A DNA stretch of 64,000 nucleotides, from assembly GCF_031143425.1 (NCBI RefSeq), contig NC_090451.1, positions 347,642,339-347,706,338 of the forward strand, written 5' to 3'. This document shows positions 12,830 through 23,289 of this stretch, in pieces (positions within the stretch are counted from its first letter, which is position 1; every line of letters starts with the position of its first letter). A program made the translations under genes and the position numbers. The notes beneath the pieces are model-generated. The model ran no database searches. It had not been told where the DNA came from and worked only from the letters and a program-made list of their open reading frames with translations. The stretch comes from Pleurodeles waltl. Lineage: Eukaryota > Chordata > Amphibia > Caudata > Salamandridae.

Positions 12830-14030
12830 AGTGTTCTTTAAAGAAGTGAGCCTTTAACTCTTTCCTAAATTAGAGAAGCATTTGGTCATTCCTGATGGAT
12901 ATGGGAATGTTGTTCCATATCCTTAGTCCATAAATGAAAAAGGCCTGTTTTTTCTTTTTAGATTTCTTAGTTTGCAGTCTGCTGGTGCCCTGGCAGCGAG
13001 TGTGCCGAGATGGTAAGCTTGTCTGCAAGATAAGCAAGAGTGTTGGTTTTGATGGCCTTGAAAAGGATGTAGCTGGTTTTGTAGGTGGTGAAAGTCAGCA
13101 AGAGGAACCAATGGAGTTACATCAGGATCGTGAGTTGTGATCATATTTTTTAAGGCCCTAGTTGAGGCGTGATGCAGCATGTAGGATGCCCCTTAGCCGT
13201 GTCAGTTTGTAGTCTGGGAGGCCATGGAGTAGAGTATTACCACCTATCAAATGCAAGAGTACCAGGCCTTTAGCATCAGTTATGAAGTCTCTGAAAGAAA
13301 TGGTTTGACTCTCTTCAGAAGTGAAATCTGGTAGCCGACCATCTTTGTTTTTTTTGTCAATGTGTTTGCTTTAAGGTGAAGTTGATGTCCAGGGTGAATC
13401 TAAGTGTCTTTGCATTTGTTGAAAGTGGGGGTTCAAAATCATCATGGTTCTTGTCATTGAGCAAGTTTTTTACTGTAATGTGTTTGTTGTTTTTGACAAA
13501 TAATTGGTATTCTGTCTTGGATAGGATGAGCTTCAGGTAGGCACTAGATTTCTAGTTCTGGATGATGTACAAGCAGTGTTTGAAGCATTAGATATCTGAG
13601 GCATAGGAGAATTGCCAGGAGAGTTGTAAATCATCAGCATGTTGTTGAATCTTCATGCTGTTATCTGTTAGATGGGCACCAAATAGTTCCATGTAAAGGT
13701 TGAAGATAACAGGCAACAGTATATAATCCATGTGCACCGCACATGTGATAGGGTCCTTTATGAACTAGAGGTGGACACTTGAATAAAATGGTGTCTGTTG
13801 GAAAGATGGGAGGAGATTTAGTGAAGAGCATAGTCAGATCCATTCAAGGCCTCAGTGTGCAGATGACAGTGGGATGGTTGACTGTGCTGAAGGCAGCTGA
13901 GAGATTCAGAAATATCAAGAGACAAGGTATAACTTGTTTTTTAACCCCTTTGAGGCATGTTTGTGCCTGCGAGTGTATGAATAACAAATAGATATATGAT
14001 AATGTCCTGTGATGTATTTGTTTAGTCATT
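12830..14030 (-). pseudogene. L2-type LINE remnant: RT core to C-terminus
   Basis: Read on the minus strand from 14,000 downward, the L2/CR1 RT landmarks appear in the correct order. They are LLIFLNLSAAFSTVNH (about 13,880-13,930), VIFNLYMELFGAHL (about 13,670-13,710), HADDLQLSW, the decayed YADDTQL active site (about 13,620-13,645), then a 'YLKLILSKTEYQL' segment (about 13,510-13,550). The L2 C-terminal signature 'FIYGLRIWNNIPISIR' plus 'FRKELKAHFF' lies at about 12,840-12,945. Multiple frameshifts and stops make it a fossil. The 5' part (endonuclease and early RT) is missing. Confidence 0.8.
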
Positions 14031-16105
14031 CCATGTTAACATTAAACTCTGCCAAAATGCTAATTTAGGTCTCAATACAGAGTTTACCTTCGGTAAGTCT
14101 AAAGCCGCCAAGCCTCATACAGTCCAAAAGAACATTTCAGGAACAAAACAACCAAACAATTTAGGTTAATTGAAGGGTTGCAGTCACAGCACATCATAGA
14201 ACTTCCAATTATAATTGCACCATGCTGATATATTTTACAAGGGGTAAAGTAGTCCACTTACTCAAATTCTAGGCATGCTGGCAACTATGTAACATAATTA
14301 AATGGTTTCTCATATACAAATTTGTAGCTTTGTATGCAACCCTCAAGTCTATTATCACATTGCAATTGTACAAATGAGGACATCTCAAATGAAATAAAAA
14401 AGTATTATGAAAATCACACCAAAAGGCAGATTTTCAGGGAAAAGTAGTTAAAATGGGTAGAATCCACAGTTTAGCATAGAAAGCTTATTTTTACATAACA
14501 AATATTGATTATATCATCTCTAGGTTTAGACTTGTAAAAACTCAGGAAGGATATAGGAAGAAATAGCACAAACACTTAACATCTGGCCAGTTTAATCTTT
14601 CCAAATAAAGCAATAAATCAATGAAGGAGGTTAGGTGGAGTTCTCACTATTGCTTCAATTCATTGTCAGTAACTGAAAACTGAATTGCCCTGAATAGTAC
14701 ATAGAGATGACTCCATCAGACATTTCCTTAGTAACAGTGAGTTGTATGATATGCCTCTATTTCTCTACTGAAATAGTTAAAGTCATGCATTATATGTGCA
14801 TTTAGTTTGTTGTTAAAACAAATATCTCCAATGACATACTTCAGGCAATGTGTACAGTTAAGAAATAGAAAAAATAGCCTTCCAGTTGCAAATCAAGAAA
14901 GATTGCAAAAATGTACATAATCAATAACAATCATTTACTATCTTTGGTTGATAAGGAAGGGACATCAGATTAGGGAATTTATTAGAGTTATATTTTGTGA
15001 ACATGTGTTTTAAATAAAGGTGTGGTTTAAATAGTAATCCCAGACAAAAAGTGCATGATTAGATCTTGATTATCAAAATCACAATATGTCCATCTTAGGT
15101 ACTTCGATTCACTAGTACCCATAAGTAGAACATTTGTATATATTGGTTGATCCCCTTGCATGAAGATCATGCCTTCTCACAGTAGGTTCTGGCCTGACGT
15201 TTACATAGAAATGAGCTTCCCCCAATTTCACTAAAGTGCAATTAAATGGTAATCATATGTTTTTTAAATAATGCTCATTATCTGTATTAAAACATTTACT
15301 CCTAGCTAATTTCACATTGGCCATAGTAAACCAAATTTGAATTTGAGGCTTAGTTATTCCCAAGGCCTCAAAAAAAGTTAAAAGTACTTTGGAAAACCAA
15401 CACCTTTGATTAACATCACTGAACAATTCACACCAAAGAGTAATTTGAATACAGAGGAAGACGCTTTAGACACATCATAAATGTAGAGCACACCTAAGAG
15501 ATCGCAAGATAACTCCCTGAGGGTAAGCCTAGCTCTAAATGCAAGTTCAATCGAGTTGAACCATCTCACCCCAAGATAGACCTTACAGAATTGAGATTCT
15601 ACTCTGTGCAATTTATTATTAGGGATTAGGGGGTTGGTTTCATTACATTATAAGGCAATAACTGGAATTTTATACATAAACCTTCACAAAACAGATCATA
15701 TCGCTTTTATCTAATGCTGTGAAATATTGGGAAAAAAAAGTTCTACAGAGTTAACGTTCACTGACTCTTGATCACAAAAAGGGCGCTAAAATAGCTAGGC
15801 ATAGAGTCTAGTTGGAAATCTAAATCTACCAGAGTGAAGTCTATCAATACTATTTTGTCTGCATACATTCATGTACATACATCTGTAAACCCTAATTTGT
15901 AAGAAAAAGGGTTGGGAAGTCATATATTAAGATATTGAGACAAAATAATTTAGGGGCAAGGACAGAATTCAGTTTCAGGATATGTGTAACAGGACTTTTT
16001 GCTGTTTTTTCAAAATTAGTCCCATCATAATCTATCACCTTGAAAGCATGAGAAAGCACATCCCATTCATATAGACAGAGTATAAAACCTAGCTAAAATG
16101 ACTCA
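14031..16105. other. AT-rich DNA, nothing recognised
   Basis: Gene-free AT-rich sequence up to the left end of Harbinger copy A. No assignable repeat. TCA at 16,103-16,105 is the probable left target-site copy for that element. Confidence 0.55.
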
Positions 16106-16300
16106 GGTGGTCATTACAACCCTGACGGTCGGTGTTAAAGCGGCGGTAAGACCGCCAACAGACCTGCTGTAAACATTTTTGAATCACGACCGTGGCAGAA
16201 ACCGCCAACAAAGACAGCCGCTTTAACACTCCGACTGCCACGGCGATACAAACAAATATCGTGGCGGTCACCACCAACAGACAGGCGGAGGACAATGTAC
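16106..16300. repeat. Harbinger A left TIR and subterminal repeats
   Basis: After the terminal inverted repeat, the motif ACCGCCAACA occurs in near-perfect copies: GACCGCCAACAGACC (about 16,151), AACCGCCAACAAAG (about 16,200) and CACCACCAACAGAC (about 16,270). These alternate with GGCGGTAAG and CCGTGGCAG. Dense, spaced subterminal repeats of this kind are typical binding sites for transposase or its DNA-binding partner; that role is inference here. The right end has the same motif. Confidence 0.65.
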
Positions 16301-16962
16301 TGCCCACACTATTATGACAGGCCAATCTGCCACCTTTTCCGGGGCGGATTCACCGCGGATAAAAACACGGCAGAAACAGGAATCCCGAAGGAAAAACGCT
16401 CACCTCTACACACTCCACGAGGAACGAGGACGCCATGGAACCAGAGCTTCACATTTTCCCAGCCTTCATCTTCTTGCTCCTCTACCAGGAGCACGAACGC
16501 CAGCGGCGAAGACCACAGTGAGTACTGCACCTACGACGGAGGGGGGAGGGAAAAAACAGGGACACACACACGCAACACCCCCACCCTCACCCACTACAAC
16601 AATCACACTCATACAGCATGAAACATTACAGTTACACCCCCCCAAAGCCCCCGGAAGAATGCAAAGACAATAGAAAATGAGTGTAACCATTATAATATAT
16701 TAAAAGCAAGTAGGCAGACATAGATATATACACCATGTACATAATATATACCAAGCAAAGTAGTCCAGGTAGTGTTTTAAGAAAGTCCGTGGAACAGTGG
16801 GACCACACGGTATGGGTGAGGCCCACACAAGATCCCCGACCATGACAGAGAGAACACTGCAGGGGCATCAGACAGCAACTAAACAGGCACCTCAGGGGGA
16901 GGGAAAGGTGGGCACCTCAGCCGCTTGAGTGCACGATGACAAATCCACGAGGGGGCCACATA

Positions 16963-17330
16963 CCCACTGTTCCATCCTGGGGAGTGCAAAGCCACAGTCT
17001 CTCAAGTCTCTACAGTGGGTGGGCTGCCCACTGCCATATCCTGGGGAGTGAAAAGCCACAGTCTCTCAAGTCTCTACAGTGGGTGGGCTGCCCACTACCA
17101 TATCCTGGGGAGTGAAAAGCCACAGTCTCTCCAGTCTCTACAGTGGGTGGGCTGCCCACTGCCATATCCTGGGGAGTGCAAAGCCACAGTCTCTCAAGTC
17201 TCTACAGTGGGTGGTTTGCCCACTGTTCAATCCTGAGGAGTGCAAAGCCACAGTCTCTCAAGTCTCTACAGTGGGTGGTTTGCCCACTATTACATCCTGG
17301 GGAGTGCAAAGCCACAGTCTCTCAAATGGA
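16963..17330 (+). repeat. 64-bp tandem repeat, about 5.5 copies (copy A)
   Basis: Units starting at 16,975 with TCCTGGGGAGTG(c/a)AAAGCCAC recur every 64 bp (17,039; 17,103; 17,167; 17,231; 17,295) with few differences. The array lies on the 3' side of SANT2. The same unit, inverted, makes an array in copy B at 49,033-49,400, so it is an inherited part of the transposon. The open frames across it result from repetition and are not treated as genes. Confidence 0.85.
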
Positions 17331-18127
17331 TGTCTTCTCCACTGGTTCTGGAGGGGTCTTTGTGCCCAGAGTGATTCATCCTGTTAAGGACCGGGGGAGT
17401 GGATGTATCTCTCCACTGGTTCTGGACGGGGCTTTGTGCCCAGAGTGCTTCATCCTGCTAAGGACAGAGGGAGTGGATGCCTTTCTCGACTGGTTCTGGA
17501 GGGGGCCTGGGGCCCAGAGTGCTTCATCCTGCTATGGACAGAGGGTGTAGATGCCTTTCTCCACTGGTTCTGGAGGGGGCTTTGTGCCCAGAGTGCTTCA
17601 TCCTGCTAAGGACAGAGGGAGTGGATGCCTTTCTCCACTGGTTCTGGAGGGGGCTTTGTGCCCAGAGTGCTTCATCCTGCTAAGGACAGAGGGAGTGGAT
17701 GCCTTTCTCCACTGGTGCTGCAGGGGGCCTGGTGCCCAGAGTGCTTCATCCTGCTAAGGACAGAGGGAGTGGATGCCTTTCTCCACTGGTTCTGGAGGGG
17801 GCTTTGTCCCCAGAGTGCTTCATCCTGCTAAGGACAGAGGGAGTGGATGCCTTTCTCCACTGGTTCTGGAGGGGGCTTTGTGCCCAGAGTGCTTCATCCT
17901 GCTAAGGACAGAGGGTATGGATGCCTTTCTCCACTGGTTCTGGAGGGGGCTTTGTGCCCAGAGTGCTTCTTCCTGCCAAGGACTGAAGTAGTGGATGTGA
18001 TACTCCACTGGTTCTGGAGGGGGCCTGGTGCCCAGAGTGCTTCATCCTGATAAGTAAGGACAGAGGGAGTGGATGTATCTCTCCACTGGTTCTGGAGGGG
18101 GCATGGTGCCCAGAGTGCGTCATTCAC
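17326..18127 (+). repeat. 74-bp tandem repeat, about 11 copies (copy A)
   Basis: Units of about 74 bp (core TTCTCCACTGGTTCTGGAGG, then TGCCCAGAGTGCTTCATCC) recur from about 17,328 to 18,127; the last two are 74-78 bp. Copy B has only about four such units (48,725-49,032), so the copy number changed after the two copies separated. 74 is not a multiple of three and every frame is interrupted periodically, which fits a non-coding 3' region of SANT2. Confidence 0.85.
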
Positions 18128-18164
18128 CCCGTGACGGACTCAGTTGCGTCAGTGCCCTTGCCGC

Positions 18165-18845
18165 TCATGGGCCAGCGGTGCTTGAGACGGCAGTGCCCTG
18201 TGCAGCGGCGCTTGAGACTGCGGTGCCCTGTACAGCGGTGCCTGAGACGGCTGTGCCCTGTGCAGCGGTGCTTGAGACGGCGGTGCCCTGTGCAGCGGTG
18301 CTTGAGACGGCGGTGCCCTGTTCAGCGGTGCTTGAGGCGGCGGTGCCCTGTTCAGCAGTGCTTGAGACCGCAGTGCCCTGTTCAGCGGTGCTTGAGATGG
18401 TGGTGCCCTGTGCAGCGGTGCTTGAGACGGCGGTGCCCTGTTCAGCGGTGCTTGAGATGGCGGTCTCCATTGTAGGGTCTCAGCTGCTGGTGGTCCTTCA
18501 TGGCCCAGCAGGGCTTTTGCTGGCGGTCCTTCATGGCCCAACGGGGCTTTTGCTTGTGGTCCTTCATGGCCCAACGGGGCTTTTGTTGGCGGTCCTTCGT
18601 GGCCCAACTGGGCTTTTGCTGGTGGTCCTTCATGTCCCAATGGGGCTTTTGCTGGCGGTCCTTTATGTCCCAACAGGCCTTTTGCTGGCGGTGGCCTCCT
18701 GGGCAGCAGGGCTGGTGCTGGCAGTGGCGGTGGCCTCCTGGGCAGCTGGGCTGGTGCTGGCGGTGGCCTCCTGGACAGCTGGGCTGGTGCTGGCCTCCTG
18801 GGCAGCTGGGCTGGTGCTGGCAGTGGCCTCCTGGGCAGTGGGGGT
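18165..18845 (-). repeat. In-frame coding minisatellites (30-bp and 33-bp units)
   Basis: Three arrays lie side by side: about ten 30-bp units (core CAGCGGTGCTTGAGACGG on plus, 18,165-18,470), about six 33-bp units (core CATGGCCCAACGGGGC, 18,485-18,685), and about five 33- to 39-bp units (core CCTCCTGGGCAGCTGGGC, 18,690-18,845). Most spacings are multiples of three. On the minus strand they encode short peptide repeats such as AVSSTAEQGT (10 residues) and AAQEATASTSP (11 residues). They form the C-terminal tail of SANT2. Copy B has a comparable STADTEPAAS-type tail. Confidence 0.75.
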
Positions 18846-21224
18846 GATGGCGGTCTTCTCCGCCGTGCTGCTCTTCCCAGACTTGCTGGGTTTCTTGTGG
18901 CCCTTCCCCACCTTGGAAGGTGTCACAGCTGACTCCACACTCCCACCGGGACCCCTGGGAGCGCCTTTGGTGGCTGGAGTCTTCCACCTCTCCCTCCGGG
19001 CACTGGCCAACTTCTGATGCTTCACAGGTGGGGGACTGTCTGTGCTGTGGCTCCGTGCCACACTGGCTGCCCTGGTGGCCGGTGCACTCCAGATTCCGGT
19101 GACTACAGGCACCACTGGTCCCTGAGATGTTGTGGCTGAGGTGCTAGTTCTGGACCTATGATATGGATGGGTCGGGGAGGTGTGGGAAAGAGGTCAAGGG
19201 TGGACAGGAAAAGTTTTTGGGACACACTGGGACGGGTAGCTGGAGGGGGTTTGGGAGTGGAGGAAGAGGTGGTGGTTGTAGGAGGTGTACGTTTGGTGAC
19301 TTTGGGTGAGGGTGCATGCGCTGGAGGCTGTCGTGAGGTGGATGGCTGTTGGGTGGGTGTGTGCCTGCGTTTGTGTATCTTGGGAGGGGGCGTCACAGAC
19401 AGACTGGGAGAGGACACAGGGGACGTGTGAATGGTAGTGGGGGTGGTGACTGCACGTGAGCGGGGTGTGGTGGTGGGTGTGCCGAAGAGGGACGTAGTGG
19501 CTGTAGAGGTAGTGCATGCAGGTGTGAGTGTAGACGTCACTGGGAGGGAGGAGGGAAAGGAGCAGGAGGGGGACACAGTGGAGGCAGTGGATGTTGGTGT
19601 GTCTGCATGTGTGTGATGCTTGCATGAATGCCTGTGAGATGTGTGGTGCTTATGTTTGCCTGAACTACCCTTGGGTGTTGACGTGTGTGCATGTTGGTCT
19701 GTAGGTGTGCTTGGGATGGGCTGAGGTAGAGGGGATTGGGTCTGAGTGGAAGAAGTTGGAGGGGGGAGGCTAGAGACGGCGACAATGGCTGCCATCAGTG
19801 CTAAGGCCAGAGTCTGAAAAGCTCGGTGAAGGGCCGCCTGACCAGAATGAATGCCCTCCAGGAATGCATTAGTTTGTTGCAACTGCCTCTCTACACCCTG
19901 GATGGCATTCAAAATGGTAGACTGCCCAACAGTGAGGGACCTGAGGAGGTCAATGGCCTCCTCACTGAGGGCAGCAGGGGTGACTGGGGCAGGGCCTGAG
20001 GTGCCTGGGGCGAAGGTGATGCCCACCCTCATGGGTGAGCGGGCACGGGGCAAAGCCTGAGGGGGTGCTGGTAGGGGCACAGATGTTGCCGCCACCGGAA
20101 GGGAGCTCCTATCAGAGGACGAGTCTGTGTCGCTGGTCTCAGCTCCTGTCCCCGCCGTGAAACTCCCCTCGCCCTCCGTCGCACTGGTGAATTCAGAGTC
20201 CGTAGTGTCGCCCTCCAGGGCCATGTGGGATGCAGCTCCCTCCTGCTCCGTTGCCACTGCTCCTCCGCCTGATGATGCTAATGCACACAAGAACAGGGAG
20301 ACAACAAAAAGGGGGGGAAGACAGAAGAGAGACATGTTGAGTGCATGCATTACCGCTACCAGACACAAAAGCCCCCTGCATTACGCCGCGCTCTTGGGCT
20401 CCACTGTTCAATCCCTGGGAAATGGCCTACAAGGCTATGGACGACATCTGCACACATAGATGACACAGGGGCATGACTAGGTGTACTTGGCAGTCTACAG
20501 AGGTGGGCTGGGGTGCCACATGGCCTGCCTTACGGAGGGGCCTTGCCTACGGAACTCGCCCTGGCCAAGGGAAACCCACAGCCCACCTCCCCCACCCAGA
20601 CAACTCCACTGCGTGCAAAGTCAGCAGAATGCGAGTGTACTCACCCCCTTGTGTCTGCTGTGATGCCCTCAAGCACCCATCCAACTCCAGGTACGCCACC
20701 GCCAGGATCCTGAACATCAGGGGGGTCATGGTGTGGCGGGCACCCCTCCCACGTTGGGAGGCCATCCCCAGCTGAGCCTCCGCCGTCTTCTTGCTCCAGC
20801 GGCGAATGTCCTCCCATCTTTTCCGGCAGTGGGTGCTCCGTCTGTGGTAGACCCCCAGGGTCCGTACATCCTTGGCGATGGCACCCCAAATATATTTTTT
20901 CTGGTGGGCGCTGACCTACATGAAATGTACAGGGGGAAAAGATTAGTTATTGCCAACTGCACCGTCAAAGTGATTGGCCCCCATCCCTACCCTTGCCATG
21001 ATGCACATGCACTCACCGTCGTTTCATGCACGCCTCAATCTCCCCTCCCATCTTTCATCCACCCCACTCCACACACTCATAGCCCATACAGCATACTCAC
21101 AGTGTATTTACCTGTTTGTCTGGAGGACTGTAGAGTAGCGTGTACTGGGGAGGACCCCATCCACAAGCTTCTCCAACTCCTCCGATGTGAAGGCAGGGGC
21201 CCTTTCCCCAGACACTCGAGCCAT
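18165..21224 (-). pseudogene. Harbinger SANT2: Myb/SANT-like protein with Ser/Thr/Pro-rich tail (copy A)
   Basis: This is a three-exon gene on the minus strand. Exon 1 (21,224-21,112) starts MARVSGERAPAFTSEELEKL. Exon 2 (20,915-20,645) carries the DNA-binding helices, including HCRKRWEDIRRWSKK. Exon 3 starts at 20,277 and encodes a conserved segment (EEAIDLLRSLTVGQSTILN..., likely helical), a long Ser/Thr/Pro/His-rich stretch, then minisatellite peptides. Donors (GTAAAT, GTGAGT) and TAG acceptors are visible and agree with copy B. The domain style (trihelix/Myb) is that of the accessory DNA-binding proteins of Harbinger elements; target binding is inferred. Copy A is broken: exon 1 has lost one C in a CCCCC run compared with copy B, and exon 3 shifts frame near 19,150. 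It is divergent from the transposase. Confidence 0.72.
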
Positions 21225-21522
21225 TGTCTCTTCCAGACCGAGGTCACAGCAGCACTTGCAGTGTAGGTCCTCTCCTGTCGAAGATCAGGTATCGAGTGAT
21301 TGAACAGATAGAAAATGGCGGTCACGTCCGCAGCGGTGTGTACCGTCACCGCCGGTGCACATCGTCATTGGCTCCTGGGACCCATAGGGTCCAATGTTAA
21401 CCAATGCAGCATTGCGCCGCAGTCTTCGACCGCCTACCGCGACGGTGTACAATGCAGGGGCAGTTACCTCACATCCCATTGTCCCACTTTAGAGGTCAAG
21501 CAGCCGCCATTTCAGGGGCCAC
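21225..21522. promoter_or_regulatory. Shared divergent promoter, transposase / SANT2 (copy A)
   Basis: The gap between the first exons of two divergent genes contains AAAATGGCGGTC (about 21,311-21,322, a good YY1-type site). It also holds several CCAAT-type boxes in both orientations (CATTGGCTCC near 21,365; TCCAATG near 21,391; ACCAATGC near 21,400) in CpG-rich sequence. The same elements, in the same order but inverted, are kept in copy B (42,690-42,830), although the coding exons there are mutated. The promoter function is inferred from position and conservation. Confidence 0.55.
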
Positions 21523-22805
21523 ATGGCTTCATTCCCAACTGCGTCGCACATACCTAGGCCTAGACTCAACACACATACAGGCCACCCTTTGTGTATGATT
21601 GGTGTTCTGTATAAACTGTGGGTACGTACCTCTGAGTTGTTTGACTCTGTGCTCTCTGTTGTCCTTCATATACACCGTCCACTGGGACATGTGAGGAGAT
21701 GGCGGCATCCTCCGGTGTACCGACCATTGGTGGACCTGTCGACAATAGAGGAGCAACATGTCACAATCACATACAGGCTTGACCGTGCCACAATCCAGGA
21801 ACTGTGTACCCAGTTGGAGCCAGACCTGATGTCAGCAATCCGCCATCCCACAGGAATTCCCCTTCAAGTGCAGGTGCTGTCAGTGCTCCATTTCCTAGCA
21901 AATGGGTCATTTCAAACAACAGTGGCCATGGCATCAGGGATGTCCCAGTCTATATTTTCCAACGTATTGTCCAGAGTGTTGTCTGCCCTTCTGGAACCCA
22001 TGCAGAGCTACATCATGTTCCCTCAGGTGGAGGATTTGCCTACAGTGAAAGGTGATTTCTATGCCCTGGGACATATCCCCAACATTATAGGTGCCATTGA
22101 TGGGACCCATGTGGCTTTGGTCCCCCCCCACAGGAGTGAACAGGTGTACAGAAACCGGAAGAGTTATCATTCTATGAATGTACAGATGGTATGTTTGGCA
22201 GACCAGTACATCTCCCATTTGAATGCCAAGTTCCCGGGCTCAGTGCATGACGCCTACATCCTGCGGAATAGCAGCATCCCTTATGTGATGGGTCAACTCC
22301 AGAGGCACCGTGTGTCGCTATTAGGTGAGCACCTGGAAGCAAGACAGTGGGCATGGTTGTCTGGGTCTGGGGTTACTCTGCATGTTAGTGTGTGTCTAAT
22401 ACTTGTCCCTTGCCATTTGCAGGTGACTCTGGTTACCCCAACCTGTCATGGCAACTGACCCCAGTGAGGAATCCCAGGACAAGGGCAGAGGAACGCTACA
22501 ATGAGGCCCATGGGCGAACTAGGAGGGTGATCGAGCGGACCTTCGGCCTCCTGAAGGCCAGGTTCCAGTGCCTCCATATGACAGGTGGATCCCTATTCTA
22601 CTCACCAAAGAAGGTGTGCCAGATCATCGTGGCCTGCTGTATGCTTCATAACTTGGCATTGCGAAAACAGTTGCCTTTTCTGCAGGAGGATGGTCCAGAT
22701 GGTAGTGTTGTTGCAGCTGTGGAGCCTGTGGAAAGTGAAGACGAGGAAGCAGAGGAAGAAGACAAGAACAACAGGGACTCAGTGATCCAGCAATATTTCC
22801 AGTGA
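21523..22805 (+). CDS. PIF/Harbinger DDE transposase (HARBI1-like), intact, two exons
   Basis: A DDE_Tnp_4-type nuclease that would cut and join transposon ends. Exon 1 (to 22,324) and exon 2 (22,423-22,805) flank a 98-bp GT...AG intron (TTAG|GTGAGC ... TTTGCAG|GTGAC); joining makes LLGDSGYP. The catalytic motifs are present: D in GAIDGTHV (about 22,090), D in GDSGYP at the splice junction, E in VIERTFGLLK (about 22,530), plus the family blocks FPGSVHDAYI, YNEAHGRTR and ACCMLHNLAL. The C-terminus is acidic (EEAEEED) and ends at TGA 22,803-22,805. The frame is open from 21,523; the conserved part begins at about 21,700 (VYRPLVDLSTIEE), so the true start, perhaps the ATG near 21,598 or an upstream exon, is unsure. 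No stop or frameshift is seen in the conserved part, in contrast with copy B. Confidence 0.85.
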
Positions 22806-23097
22806 GACACAGGTAAGAGTACAGACCTGCCTACTACATGTACTTAAACACTATTACCTCTCTACTGTCTGGCCTTTTCACCCAGTGTATGGTCACTGAG
22901 TTGTCACTTTCCCTTACGATTTCACAGATGTGGGTCCCACTGTGTGACATCTGCTTTGATTCCTCATGGACTTGAGCTGTGTGATATAGGTATGTTGACA
23001 TTACAATTGAAAAAGCATTTTGTCACTGTAATTGCTAATACACTATTTAAAAAAAAAATAGCAGACAGACTGCAGATTGTTTTATGTTTTAAGTGTA
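22806..23097. other. Convergent 3' region between transposase and SANT1
   Basis: A short AT-rich gap between two converging genes. I found no canonical AATAAA for the transposase on plus; an A-run lies at about 23,049-23,059. Confidence 0.45.
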
Positions 23098-23103
23098 TTT
23101 ATT
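23098..23103 (-). terminator. SANT1 polyA signal (copy A)
   Basis: TTTATT on plus is AATAAA on minus, about 190 bp beyond the SANT1 stop. Copy B has AATAAA at the equivalent place (41,035-41,040), within the same CACTTAAATAAA context, which supports a real polyadenylation signal. Confidence 0.7.
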
Positions 23104-23289
23104 TAAGTGCTCAATATTGGAGGGGGTAGTGAAATGGTGAGGGGTGATGGCGGAGGAATGTCCATGGCAGAGTCCAGTCTATTAGTCTCACAGGTGCATT
23201 GCCCAAATGGGCATAGGAAGTGGAGGTTGGGCAGTTTAAGTATGGACAGGGTGACAAAGTGGGATAGTAGGATGACAATGAGGGTGGGC

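Noticed and set aside
17326..18127. CRISPR-like array of regular repeats
   Set aside because: The units are contiguous tandem repeats without unique spacers, in a eukaryotic transposon.
18073..19017. 314-codon plus-strand frame
   Set aside because: Antisense shadow of the SANT2 minisatellites; open only because most units are multiples of three. The conserved coding sense is the minus strand, as in copy B.
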